A DNA stretch of 64,000 nucleotides, taken from NCBI RefSeq assembly GCF_001625305.1, contig NW_017804354.1:92902-156901 (forward strand). Direction: 5' to 3'. Position numbers and translations under genes: made by a program. Of the stretch, positions 37,713-47,558 are shown in pieces (position 1 is the stretch's first letter; each line of letters opens with the position of its first letter). This DNA is from Branchiostoma belcheri (Eukaryota; Chordata; Leptocardii; Amphioxiformes; Branchiostomatidae). The notes below the pieces were generated by a model. The model worked only from the letters and a program-made list of their open reading frames with translations, made no database searches and had not been told where the DNA came from.

Positions 37713-37815
37713 GTGGTGACAGGAACAGGCAGTACCCAGGGTGCAACTCTGTGTGGCAGGTGTTCCAAATCCAAGATGGCGGCCATCAGTGGACAGGATG
37801 GAGTTACAGATTTGG
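37713..37815 (+). other. Possible orphan exon on + strand
   Basis: A 103-base open segment sits between a good acceptor (ttctctgacaacag) and a good donor (ttgg|gtgagt). It would read VVTGTGSTQGATLCGRCSKS and then KMAAISGQDGVTDL. No neighbouring exon of the same gene is recognised, and it lies just beyond the 3' end of the minus-strand receptor copy B. It may be a chance open stretch. Confidence 0.25.
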
Positions 37816-38240
37816 GTGAGTTTCATCCTTGGGAGACGTGCTCCATCTTCTTAAGGTAGTGAGTGGTTCTTAATCTTCTTTTCTGTATTTCTTAAATCGT
37901 TCCTCATTCAGACTCAACTTTTCCTCTCAGTGTCAGCTGTTTATCTTGTCCTCTTGTTGCATTTGTATTTGAGAATCGGGGCCTGCATGCCCTTTTTCGT
38001 AAGGCGTAAATCAGGCTATTTTAGTCTTCGTAATCCATAGGCAGCCACCCCAGGCAGCCACCCCACAGATTAACGTATTTCGTAATATTCATCAGCCGCA
38101 ATGCGTAAAGTCATAATCAGCTGTGAGAACATAATTCGTCATCGGCCGCGAAAATTTTGCGTAATTCATAACCACTACCCCCCATGCAGGCCATCAAGAA
38201 TGTCTGAAAATCACAGCAATATTGATGAATTGGGGTGTCC

Positions 38241-39049
38241 CTAATATTTGGGCAAGATGGTTACAGACCACTTTTGACTAACCAAAAGCTGCCCCTCCCC
38301 ACCTGTAGCAACATGCTTGGGTTGATTAATGTAAGCTACGGTGCGGATGTGGTTTCCCTCAGCTGTGAACATCTCCACTCGGCTGTTCCTACTATCAGCC
38401 ACAATCACACGCCCCGAACTGTCCACACAGATACCTTCGGGGAAATAAAGATTCCCTGCTCCAGTACCTCTACTACCAAAACTGGACAGGTAGACTCCGT
38501 TCTTGTCATACTTATTAATACGAGAGCCAGTACTTTCTATAACATAGATGTTCCCTTTCGTGTCTACGGTTACAGAATGTGGCATTATAAACCCTGCTGC
38601 TGGCAACCTGGTCATGTTACATGCTGGTGTCGGTGTGTAAGAAGGACTAAACCACAGAACCTCGACCTGTCCTAGAGTCAGTATGATTCTGTTAGAAAGC
38701 TTGTGCCAGGCAATCCCATAGATTTGTTTTTTACTAGTGCTGCTGCATGTGAATTTGGCAGGGACATGGCCGTCTTTGCTGTACTGTTGGATGACATTTT
38801 CGTACGTGGAACGTTGGTTCATGAGACCTCTGTACAATACAATCCACAGGGTGTCATTGTGGCCTATGCATACCGCTTGTGGTTTCATATTTCCTGTGGA
38901 GAAACTGCGAAGAAAATCTCCCTTCATGCTGAAGACCTGGATTCTTTTGTTGAGCTCGTCAGCCACAAATATCTCGTTAGTTGAGGACACGGCCAGTCCT
39001 TCCACTCTGTCGTAAACTGTCAGGCCAAAGGTGACGTTCTTTTTCACTT
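38241..39049 (-). CDS. NHL-repeat terminal exon of copy B
   Basis: The acceptor is ctagcag at 39052-39050, entry phase 1 (E-VKKNVTF). It encodes 269 residues and a stop at 38241. NHL-type blades are visible: VEGLAVSSTNEIFVADELNK with RIQVFSMKG, PHSVTVDTKGNIYVIESTGS with RINKYDKNG, FPEGICVDSSGRVIVADSRN with SRVEMFTAEG. Intervening segments look like diverged blades, so a five- to six-blade propeller is plausible. It is intact, in contrast to the copy A exon. Confidence 0.9.
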
Positions 39050-42000
39050 CTGCTAGTAAAACGCTTAGTGTGGTGGCCACCACTTTTTAGACTATAAGAT
39101 ATATTAGATAGATTCATGTACATTGATAGATCGATAGTTGGATGGATAGTCATTGTTTGAATATCAACCCATCCTTTTGTGTTGACTTCATGGCTCCTAT
39201 CGTTGCATTTGAGGCTTTAATAGGATGCCAAGACTTGTTTTTTTTTCGCCCTGCCACTTCATATTTTGTCTGAAAAAATCTGAGAACCAACAATTTTAAA
39301 TTGGTGTGGCCTAAGATAGATATAGAGGGAGAAATAAATAGGTAGATAGATATGATATTACATGTAGATAAATAAGATACTACTGCAAGTCTCAACAGTT
39401 TAGCCCTTCAAAATTAGGAAAAGTTGTAGATAGTATCATTTTGAGATGAAGATAAGTAAGTCCTCATACTATGAGAATCAATTAATTCACCACTGAAAAG
39501 ACATGATCATAAAACTAGACTGTTAATTGGCCACAGTTGTTTAGGTACAGGTCCTGAACCTTAACCACTGTACCTGTACCTGATCATGCTTAAGGCACAT
39601 ACTGCTACCAGAAGAAGAGAAGTAGATATTTGTACCCACCTTCACAGTGGTATGTTACTTCCAGGTACTTCTTTATGCCCGGACAGTGTACATAAGGGTG
39701 GGGAAGGGTGATATTGTTTATTTGCCTATCACACTGTTGCAACCCCTGACATTGCCGCCTTATCAAGGCCAGGAACACATTTTGCCTGTTACAAAATATG
39801 AGAAGCATGTTAAAACCATTGGTTATTGTAATTGAATTAAGCTAATGTTCATTAAGTTGACCCATATGAATAGCTTAAGGCTTATGTAAAAATCAGACAG
39901 CTGTGAATTTTACAAATGTCATACATGCTTTTCTCCAATATTTATGATAGTATTGATACAAGACATCTCAAGTTACACAGTGTTATACATGTACAACTTC
40001 TATACACATTAAATACCAAGAGAAAAAATTACAAGACAAATATTTGATAGAAAGTACAAAGTCATGTAGTTAAGAGGAACTGAATAATCAAGTCTGATTA
40101 CTCCTCCCAACAAAGAAAGAATGTTACGACTAAAGCTTATATTTGCCATCAAGCCTGTAGAGAACCTCACCTGACTAAATCACACTCCTATTGGCCAGCC
40201 CACCCAATAGTTGTTGCCAGTGAGTAAGAGATTGTGTAAACACAGGCTTCTACAAGTGGACATACCCTTCAGAGGGCTGCTAGCTATAGGGGTGGGATTA
40301 GATCAGTTATGGTGCTCCTACCTGCCATTGTCATCTTTACACGTGTCACAAGAGTTCAGTTTACATCCACAGCGAGGACCGTTTTCCCTCCGACCGTAGA
40401 ATGCATCATCGATCACGATCAGCTCATTCGCTGCACAAGACAGTCGCATATTCTCCTCTTCACAGGTCGTTCCTGCATCAGTGATACAGGGCTCCAAATT
40501 CATTTTTTGGCATAGATGCAATAGTGCACCCAACCTAAAATATTACACTGCACAAAAAAAATGTTTGGGTGCACCAAAAATAAACTAAGTAGAATGTCAG
40601 CAAAAACTAACTACTACTTGTAGGTATGTTTCGTTTCTAGAGAAAAGTACTATAAGAATGATTTCATTATTTTTTCTGACAATATTTGGGTGCACTAAGG
40701 TGCACATGCACCCAGTATTTTGAGCCCTGGTACATGTAACCAGGCTAAAAATTTTATAGAATCTTACCTGAAATTTGAAAAGTATAAAGCAACCAACCTA
40801 ATCGTATTGTACAGTACATTGTACCAGTTTTTAATACATGATTATACTAAGTCTTACTTTTGTAGGTACCATTGATACCACCAAGGCTGGGTGGGGTGGT
40901 ACCATCAGTGGTCCCAAGGCTGGGTGCGGTGGTACCATCAGTGGTCCCAAGGCTGGGTGGGTTGGTACCATTGATACCACCAAGGCTGGGTGGGTTGGTA
41001 CCATTGATACCACCAATGCTGGTTGGTACCATTGATACCACCAATGCTGGGTGAGTTGGTACCGTCAGTGCTCCTGATGGTAGTTACAAGTATCGGTTTT
41101 GTTGCATTCAGTGTACTCAAGTTCTTAACTGCTTGCTTAGTCTGGAAAAAAATGAAAAAAATATCATTGTAGTTTATTCTTGACATTTAGTGTCAAGAAA
41201 AATATTATCATGAAATATTCGTTACATCACTTGTTTAAGATATTTTAAAGCCAGCTGCAAAATTTTATTTGAAGCTCTAAAGAGAGACAGTAGACTCGAA
41301 GTATGTTTTTTTTAAATATGATTTTCTGACATCCTCATTTTATGTTGCACTGCCCCTAGACTTATTTCTGTGCACCTACAATATTGCCAAATATAAATTT
41401 CGAGCTCTGAACTTTTATTTCCTTTTTTATTCTTGCAGTATTATTGTTGCAGTATTCTTCTACTAGTTTACTTGATGGGAGTAATACGTATGTAATTGAA
41501 ACAATATTATTTAAGGCAATTCCAATTTAAAGGACATTTAATATTTTCGGTTTTGGTGCCTTTCAACCCAAAATCCTATTTTCAAAAGGTGATCCATTGG
41601 TTTCTACCAGTCCCGCACAGGTAGGGGTGATATTTGATCCAAATCCATGTTCACGTTTGATGCCTGCCTATTCCACGAGGAGACTGCGGTGACATCATGG
41701 GTCCTATTAAAATTGATTCACTCTATAGTATATGTATGTCTTGATTGTAGAGGGGCTGACATGCTGAAAGCAGCCTACCAAATTCTGTCTCATGATTATT
41801 TGTCCTCTGCCTTCTCTGTATCCTTTTCTTTTTGTTGTGATGTTCTTTTATGTACTAATATTAACGTTCACAGAGTAGTGATTTCATACCTACCTAGCTT
41901 AATTCAGATTAATTTTTTTGGCTAATCAGAGGATGCATAGGTTCTGTTTTTCTTTTCATTTTTTCTGTTTTTCTTTTCATTTTTTTTTCAAATATTTTCA

Positions 42001-43902
42001 GAAAGATCCAATAAGACCTTAACTTATGGTGTAAAATTGAGCCCAGACAAAGATGTTGACCTTACCTTTTGCAGACCTTGGGTGTTGTGAGAGCATCCTA
42101 TGATGAGTCCGGTGGTGATTACTCCCACCAGAAGCAGGACAACCCCAAAAGCAACGAGAAAGCATTTTCGATTCTCTGCAAAACAACCTTTTAAAATTTT
42201 TTCATTAGCAGTTTTTCTTAGAAAAAACATATGAGTGGCACAAATAAGCAGGAAATTAAGAAGCAGAAAACATTGATAAAATATGAAATTAAAGAAGAGT
42301 TACACAGAAACCCCAGAAACTTAACAGTTAGTAATGAACAATTCAGTGTGTTGGGTTACATCATGTTGCAGTTTCATATCAGGAGGGATTTAGACTCCTG
42401 TCAGACCATATATATGAAATGTGTTTGAGTAAGAATTAACAGAGCAGACCATTTGCGAAGGTAATTATTTTGAATTATGCATCACCTTGCAAATGTTACC
42501 TTTCTAGTTACAGATTATCAGATTGGTTGTGTTTTGTCACCTTAATTATTTTTTAACAAGGCTTATGACCTCAAAATTTGAAAGTGAAAGAATCTTGTTT
42601 TTTTGCCCTATCGCATTAGATTTGGTGTCTGTGGAGGATGTCATCCATAAAATTTGCTTGCTGTGGCCTAAACAACAAGCTAGACATAGAGTGTCATGAA
42701 ACTTTACAGAATGTATGACTGTCATCCTACCCCAAAGTTTGTTGGCCTGTTGGAAGTTTGGTATGTACATCGGATTCATATTAAGTTCCTTTGCATGTGG
42801 AGGATTGCGAAGCTTGTGTAGGAGTTCAGTGGTTTGTTGGCGAACGTTTGTTGAACCTCTGAGATAGGACTCGTGATCGGTGTTTGCAACAGCGTAAGGT
42901 TCCATGTCACCATCACCAGTTGCTGTACTGTGTGCTTGCATGGCCATCTTGCCATGAAGTTTATTGGCCTATTTGTGGTTTGATTTGTACATTGGATTTT
43001 GAAGAAGATCTGCTGGGCTTATTGGAGGATTGCAAAGCTTGTGTACATGTACGGTGGTCTCATGACTAGAGTCATCTGAAGCCTGTTGGCAAACATTTGT
43101 TGAACCTCTGAGATGAGGCTTCGTGATCGGACATGTTTGCAACAGCATAAGGTTCCATGTCACCATCATCAGTTACTGTACTGTCTGCCTTTGAAGCTTG
43201 TTGGCGAACGTTTGTTGTTGCGCTGAGGTACGCTTCGTGGTCGGACATGTCTGCAACAGCGTAAGGTTGCATGTCACACTCATCATTCACTGTACTGTCT
43301 GCTTGGATGGCCATCTTACCGTGAGGTTTTGGGTTTGATCTGTACATTGGATTTTGAAGAAGATCTGCTGGGTTTATTTTAGGATTGCAAAGCTTGTGTA
43401 CATGTACGGTGGTGTCAGGCTGAGATTTGTTAGCCTTTCTGTTGGAGTTGAAATTCATGGTCACTGTACTGTCTGCTTGCTTAATGTTTTCAGTGTTTTG
43501 CTGTTCTTTTTCACTGTTTCCAATAGAGTTACCATCTTCTTCATTTTCCCCTGAGGCCGTGTACATGGCAGAGCTTTCAGCATGGATCGGATCAGATACA
43601 GAATATACATCAGCGACCTCTGGGGTGTTATTATCTGCCATATAATAATGCTCATTGGTGGTTGCATGTTCGACGTCATTGCCCGCTACATACGTAGCCT
43701 CCAACCTGTCTTGTCCTTGACTACTGGCAGAGTTTTGGCCACATGTTGACATTCTTGTTGGCTCTGTAGTAGTGCTTTCTGTGTACAGCACATTCTGATA
43801 AGAGGGTATATTATCTTGTTCATTTTTTCCTAGGCTTGTCGGCTCCTCTGGATGGTTTGTATCATAAACAGGATTGTTCTCTTTTCTGATGGACTGAGAC
43901 AT
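38241..43902 (-). CDS. Receptor-like gene copy B: tyrosine-rich tail - TM - repeat stalk - SUEL lectin - NHL propeller
   Basis: Minus-strand exons: tail 43902-43320, membrane 42175-42066, stalk 41141-40858, lectin 40472-40322 and 39758-39640, NHL 39049-38241. Splice phases (1, 0, 1, 2, 1) match at every junction, which strongly supports the gene model. Summed length is 2056 bases, and a 5-base deletion in the stalk repeat would restore 687 codons. It is a predicted type II membrane protein: cytoplasmic N-terminus with NPxY and other tyrosine motifs, one helix, a glycosylated stalk, then a carbohydrate-binding SUEL domain and an NHL beta-propeller outside the cell. The function is not known. 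A lineage-specific surface recognition or signalling role is inferred from domains alone. As assembled the stalk frameshift would truncate it. Confidence 0.75.
39640..39758 (-). CDS. SUEL lectin domain, second half (copy B exon)
   Basis: The exon runs from acceptor gataag to donor gtgggt, phase 2 in and phase 1 out. It reads RQCQGLQQCDRQINNITLPH, then CPGIKKYLEVTYHCE. The closing C-x-G...KYLEVTYxC pattern is the C-terminal signature of SUEL (D-galactoside/L-rhamnose-binding) lectin domains. It joins the first half at 40472-40322 in frame. Confidence 0.9.
40322..40472 (-). CDS. SUEL lectin domain, first half (copy B exon)
   Basis: The exon runs from acceptor gatgcag to donor gtagga. It reads TTCEEENMRLSCAANELIVI, then DDAFYGRR, then a Cys-rich segment CGCKLNSCDTC. 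The C...L.LSC...I.I..A.YGR pattern is the SUEL N-terminal signature. A hAT-like MITE (40487-40730) ends only 14 bases upstream of the acceptor. Confidence 0.9.
40487..40730. mobile_element. hAT-like MITE adjoining the lectin exon acceptor
   Basis: Ends cagggctccaaatt and, inverted, cagggctcaaaatact, with subterminal gggtgca repeats. Its left end is within 15 bases of the exon acceptor at 40473, so the branch-point region of this intron lies inside the element. Confidence 0.65.
40858..41141 (-). CDS. Repeat stalk exon of copy B, 5-base deletion
   Basis: The acceptor is ttttccag and the exon opens TKQAVKNLSTLNATKPILVT. Units follow with consensus NGTNPPSLGGI (variants DGTTAPSLGTT), then donor caaaa|gtaaga. 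The exon is 284 bases, but entry phase 0 and exit phase 1 require 3n+1. The second unit (about 41025-41030) lacks 5 bases compared with its neighbours, which shifts the frame and leads to a stop. Downstream units are in the frame that matches the lectin exon. Confidence 0.82.
42066..42175 (-). CDS. Transmembrane exon of copy B
   Basis: A 110-base exon between acceptor ttttgcag and donor gtaagg. It encodes ENRK, then CFLVAFGVVLLLVGVITTGL and IIGCSHNTQGLQK: one hydrophobic helix preceded by basic residues, as expected for a cytoplasmic N-terminus. It is homologous to 30150-30050. Confidence 0.88.
42360..42512 (+). mobile_element. Helitron-like 3' end fragment
   Basis: Contains gtttgagtaagaattaacag and ends catcaccttgcaaatgttac, then ctttctag followed by tt, matching the short-family 3' end (hairpin degenerate, CTAG kept) seen in reverse at 56629 and 60033. 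Confidence 0.5.
42731..43318 (-). pseudogene. Decayed extra tail modules downstream of the copy B tail exon
   Basis: The frame continues past the donor at 43320 through further DMxPYAVA.MSDHE modules, but contains a 1-base insertion (about 43108) and a nonsense codon replacing Gln in the ..QANKL.. segment (about 42970). A last donor-like ggg|gtagga lies at 42731. It is either an intronic relic of tail-module expansion or the broken end of a longer tail exon. Confidence 0.6.
43320..43902 (-). CDS. Cytoplasmic tail exon of copy B (tyrosine/NPxY-rich)
   Basis: ATG at 43902 (MSQSIRKENNPVYDTN) follows the acceptor-like ttgccaacag. The exon has 194 codons plus one base, donor ctcacg|gtaaga, and its phase matches the membrane exon. 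Motifs: NPVY near the start, NVLYTES, one LEATYVAGNDVEH block, ADVYSVSD, SAMYTASGE, and a second NPMY (LLQNPMYRSN) near the end. NPxY motifs are classical PTB-domain ligands and clathrin-sorting signals. The tail is shorter than in copy A by one tandem block and the PYAV modules. Confidence 0.78.
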
Positions 43903-43965
43903 TTTGAATCTGTTGGCAATGTCAGAATGAGAACAAGATGTTATTTGTACATTTAGTAGCAAGGT

Positions 43966-44113
43966 GGTCTTGTGGTTAGGTTTGACTCAGAATCTGAAGG
44001 TTCTGTGTACAAATCCATGGCAGGCCCCAGTGCTATACCTGGGAAAAGGCCACTTTACTCCTATTTACTCCTTGTCACCTGCTGTATATATGTCAGTCTC
44101 AATAAATCAAACT
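43966..44113 (+). mobile_element. tRNA-derived SINE next to copy B first coding exon
   Basis: Nearly identical to 32928-33080 (gtggtcttgtggttagg head, ggaaaaggccactttactcc body) and at the homologous position, so it was carried along by the segmental duplication. Confidence 0.75.
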
Positions 44114-44250
44114 TTACAGTATACCTCCTGAAGGCTGAAATATATTGTTATTCCTACAATTTGCAGGAAAAATCTGCACTTGTACTTCGGGGGGTGTATT
44201 TTTTCTGTCTGCAAATTTGCCTGTATCAGAGAAATCTACATAACACTTAC

Positions 44251-44498
44251 TGTTATGTGAAGCCTTGAAAGCTGCAAATACTGACAGAACTGGATCAAGT
44301 TGTCTCGGAGACTGTTGCTGGCAAAATTTCTGGTCAGGAAAAACAGGTTTTCTCCGGTCGGCGCTGGGTGAATTTGAGGTGTGGTGCTCCCAACTCAGGT
44401 GGGGTTGTCTCAACTGGTAGACTAATAAGTAGATGAAAAACTGTCGTTGGCGTGCACACATTGAACTTCTATCTTTCATCTCATCTGATCTTGCCAAG
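44251..44498 (-). other. Probable 5' untranslated exon of copy B
   Basis: Conserved counterpart of 33222-33470, ending in a donor (taaca|gtaagt). Joining it to the MSQ exon does not keep its open frame, so it is taken as leader sequence. Homology between the two duplicated segments continues to about 44809 (33780 in copy A). Confidence 0.4.
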
Positions 44499-45379
44499 CC
44501 TTGAGTTGCAAAGATGTTTATTCATCTTTTTTCTATACCAATGTATTTCCTTGGTTCTCTGACATTTTTATCAAAAATTCAGCAACTTGAATCAATGTGT
44601 AGTACCTGTCCTTGGTGCTGAACTCCTGGTCATATTAAATACAGTTTCTCATTTTTTTAAATGTCAAGAACCAGGAAACTGTATTGACGTGGCCTATTCA
44701 AAACTTGTGAAATTTGTGCAACGTGTCATTCCCTGGTCCAGCTGCTATGTTGGGTGGGATCCTGGCAGCCAATAGGATTATAGTGTTCTGAAATCATACA
44801 TGTACAAGGATCTTTCATCGGTACCAGGAATTCTACAGAAGATTTATTTTATGTCTAGCTTACGCCATGTTGGTTCCGAAATGGAAAGAATATTGACAGT
44901 CTGCTAAGGTAGCTGTTTGGCACAAAATTTTTATCAGAGATAGAGATTGTTAAATATGCTGTAATTTCTCCCATCCAAGTTTCTTCCCAGCCCTCTGTTT
45001 TCACGTTTTGCTGATGCCGAAATTTACTTCAGAATGTCAGAAAACCAAGGATATGCAAATTGGTGTAACCTTTAGCTAAAAGCCATTTCTTCATAATAAA
45101 GTCTGGTTTGTTTCATTCTAACTACTAGTATATACTAGTGTAATCAAATATGTTGGAGGACACAATGTCATACTAGAAGTTGATTTTATTGGTGACATTT
45201 CTTGACAAGGTTGGACATCTGAAACTCTTCATAATATTATCCAATGCAAAATTTCCTTATCAAAATATTTGGAAACAATATCCTTCATACATCTCAGTCT
45301 TTTTCCTCTACTGTACATTATAACCAAATCATGCATTCAATACAGTCTTTTCATTGATCATGCTAGCACCCCCTTTCAA

Positions 45380-45935
45380 CGTGCGGTACGTTCTGCGGGA
45401 GAGTGCGGTACGTTCTGCGGGAGAGTACGGTACGTCCAGTGGGAGAGTGCGGTACGTTCTGCGGGAGAGTGCGGTACGTCCTGCGGGAGAGTACGGTACG
45501 TCCAGTGGGAGAGTGCGGTACGTCCAGTGGGAGAGTGCGGTACGTTCTGCGGGAGAGTGCGGTACGTCCTGCGGGAGAGTGCGGTACGTTATGCGGGAGA
45601 GTGCGGTACGTTCTGCGGGAGAGTGCGGTACGTTCTGCGGGAGAGTGTGGTACGTTCTGCGGGAGAGTGCGGTACCCTGTGCGGTATGTCCTGCGGGAGA
45701 GTGCGGTACGTTCTGCGGAAGAGTGCCGGACATCCTGCGGGAGAGTGCGGTACTTTCAGCGGGAGAGTGCGGTACGTTCTGCGGGAGAGTGCGGGACGTC
45801 CTGCGGGAGAGTGTGGTACGTTCTGCGGAAGAGTGCCGGACATCCTGCGGGAGAGTGCGGTACGTTCAGCGGGAGAGTGCGGCACGTTCTGCGGGAGAGT
45901 GCGGGACGTCCTGCGGGAGAATGCGCAGAACTTTC
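45380..45935. repeat. 22-bp minisatellite, about 25 copies
   Basis: Unit gtgcggtacgttctgcggga plus ga, with variants (gtccagtg, gtcctgcg, ttatgcgg). Because 22 is not a multiple of three and the unit lacks stops in every frame, long false frames appear on both strands, each with a 22-residue period. No gene is called. Confidence 0.95.
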
Positions 45936-45959
45936 GCAGAACTGGTAATGGGAAACGCC

Positions 45960-47555
45960 GCTGCGAAACGTCTGCGTAAGAAATCTTTCGCGAGATTTCG
46001 GTCGTTAATGAGCAGCCTTTGTATTTTGAGATTTACATGACACTTATTCCACCTTTTTTCACGTATTTGTTGACAATTTGTGGACAATACGGGGGATTAT
46101 CAGCGCGGCGGGTCAACGCGGTTTTGGCCGTAGGCGATTGATTTTTACCATTTGACACTTTCATATTTGATACTGATTCGTGTGATTCCAATAAACATTT
46201 CACCTAACTACGTACGAACTAGTTGGAAGAATGATAGGTGCATGGATGCCTGTACATGATTTAACAAACACTGAAAATCTGACGCTAAAACTGCCAGACA
46301 TTTTGCTCTTCTCTGTTGGAACAACGAAAGCGGGAGGTCAATGACCTGCGCCCCGCGAGTAAACAAAAAGTTACAAACGCGGTGAAACACTTAGTAATGG
46401 AATCGTACCTAGTTAGCTCGGTTCGTAACGCGCAAGGCGGCAATTCCAGGCATTGCAAGTTCGAACCCCGGTATATCGAATATTTTTTTAACCATTTCAA
46501 CATTTCTAACAATTTTAACATTTTCAACAATTTTAACATTTTTAACAATTTTAACATTTAACATTTTTAACCATTTTACATTTTAACAATTTTAACATTT
46601 AATTTTAACATTTTCTTTTTAATATCCGTTGTTTAACATTCAAAAACTGATTGTTCTTACTCAAGACTGTCAATAATAATAGAATGCTAGTCTTTTGTAT
46701 TTTTCCAACATACAAACCAAAATTACTTTGATGTTGTCACAAAAGTATGGAGCTGTCAAGAGAGAAGGAATACGGTACTCTGCCAGTGTGAAGAATCTAC
46801 AGAGGTATTACCACTCACTAGTAGCGAGAGAAAGACCACATTGAATGATGATGATGAGGACGAATCATATGGAGCACTATTATAGCTAGTACAGAAATTC
46901 TACTGCTTTACTTTACTTTCTTTCACTCTGTACATGCAATTAGCTCACCGGCATGATTTTAAAAATAAAGGTTATGATAATCATAGTATATGTATAGCTT
47001 ATTCAATGTATGGTTTCATAGTTTGTGATTGTAAATAAGGCCATGTTGATTTGATTATATGGATGACATCTGTGCGCGCATCGGCTTTCGTTCATTTCCA
47101 AACTAAGTTTACGACAATCATACAAAACATCTGGAAACTAAGTAAACATACTCCGTAAATTTATTACTGTAATTCCCGATTTTTTTTCACTGTACCGCAA
47201 CGCAAGCGGGAGATTAATGTTCACGGTTTTCACTGTCACCTCTGTACCGTGAACTTATAGACTGGTTTATTTGCAGAAACACATACTTCATACATACATA
47301 GTACAGTAGGTTAGAAGCTTTTTGCAGCCAAAGGCTGAATTGAGAAGCTTTTACAAATTTTTAAAAAATTACATGACTAATACATAATATATATACATAA
47401 AAAGTGCCTTGAGAGGCATTAAACACCACTTATACGCTAGAATAATACACATTTATGCTAAAATTACATCATACAACTTCTGTTGGCAAATTACTTAGGT
47501 ACAACTGACAATAATAAAAAAGTACAATTACATCATGTGCAACAACATAAAATGA
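45960..47555. other. Intergenic, low-complexity and MITE ends
   Basis: Holds an AT-rich aacaattttaacatt low-complexity run (46490-46620), a weak tRNA-like stretch at 46410-46475 (gcaagttcgaaccccgg), and a single MITE end at 47040-47085 (tgatttgattatatggatga). No gene is supported. Confidence 0.5.
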
Positions 47556-47558
47556 AAT

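Noticed and set aside
45269..46040. Several overlapping long ORFs (up to 236 codons) with repeated GECGTFCGRV-like and TYRTLPQNVP-like peptides
   Set aside because: They are shadows of a 22-bp minisatellite lacking stops in every frame; there is no start context, splice signal or homology.
46395..46480. tRNA-like sequence with gcaagttcgaaccccgg
   Set aside because: A plausible B box but no convincing acceptor or anticodon stem pairing; probably a SINE remnant.
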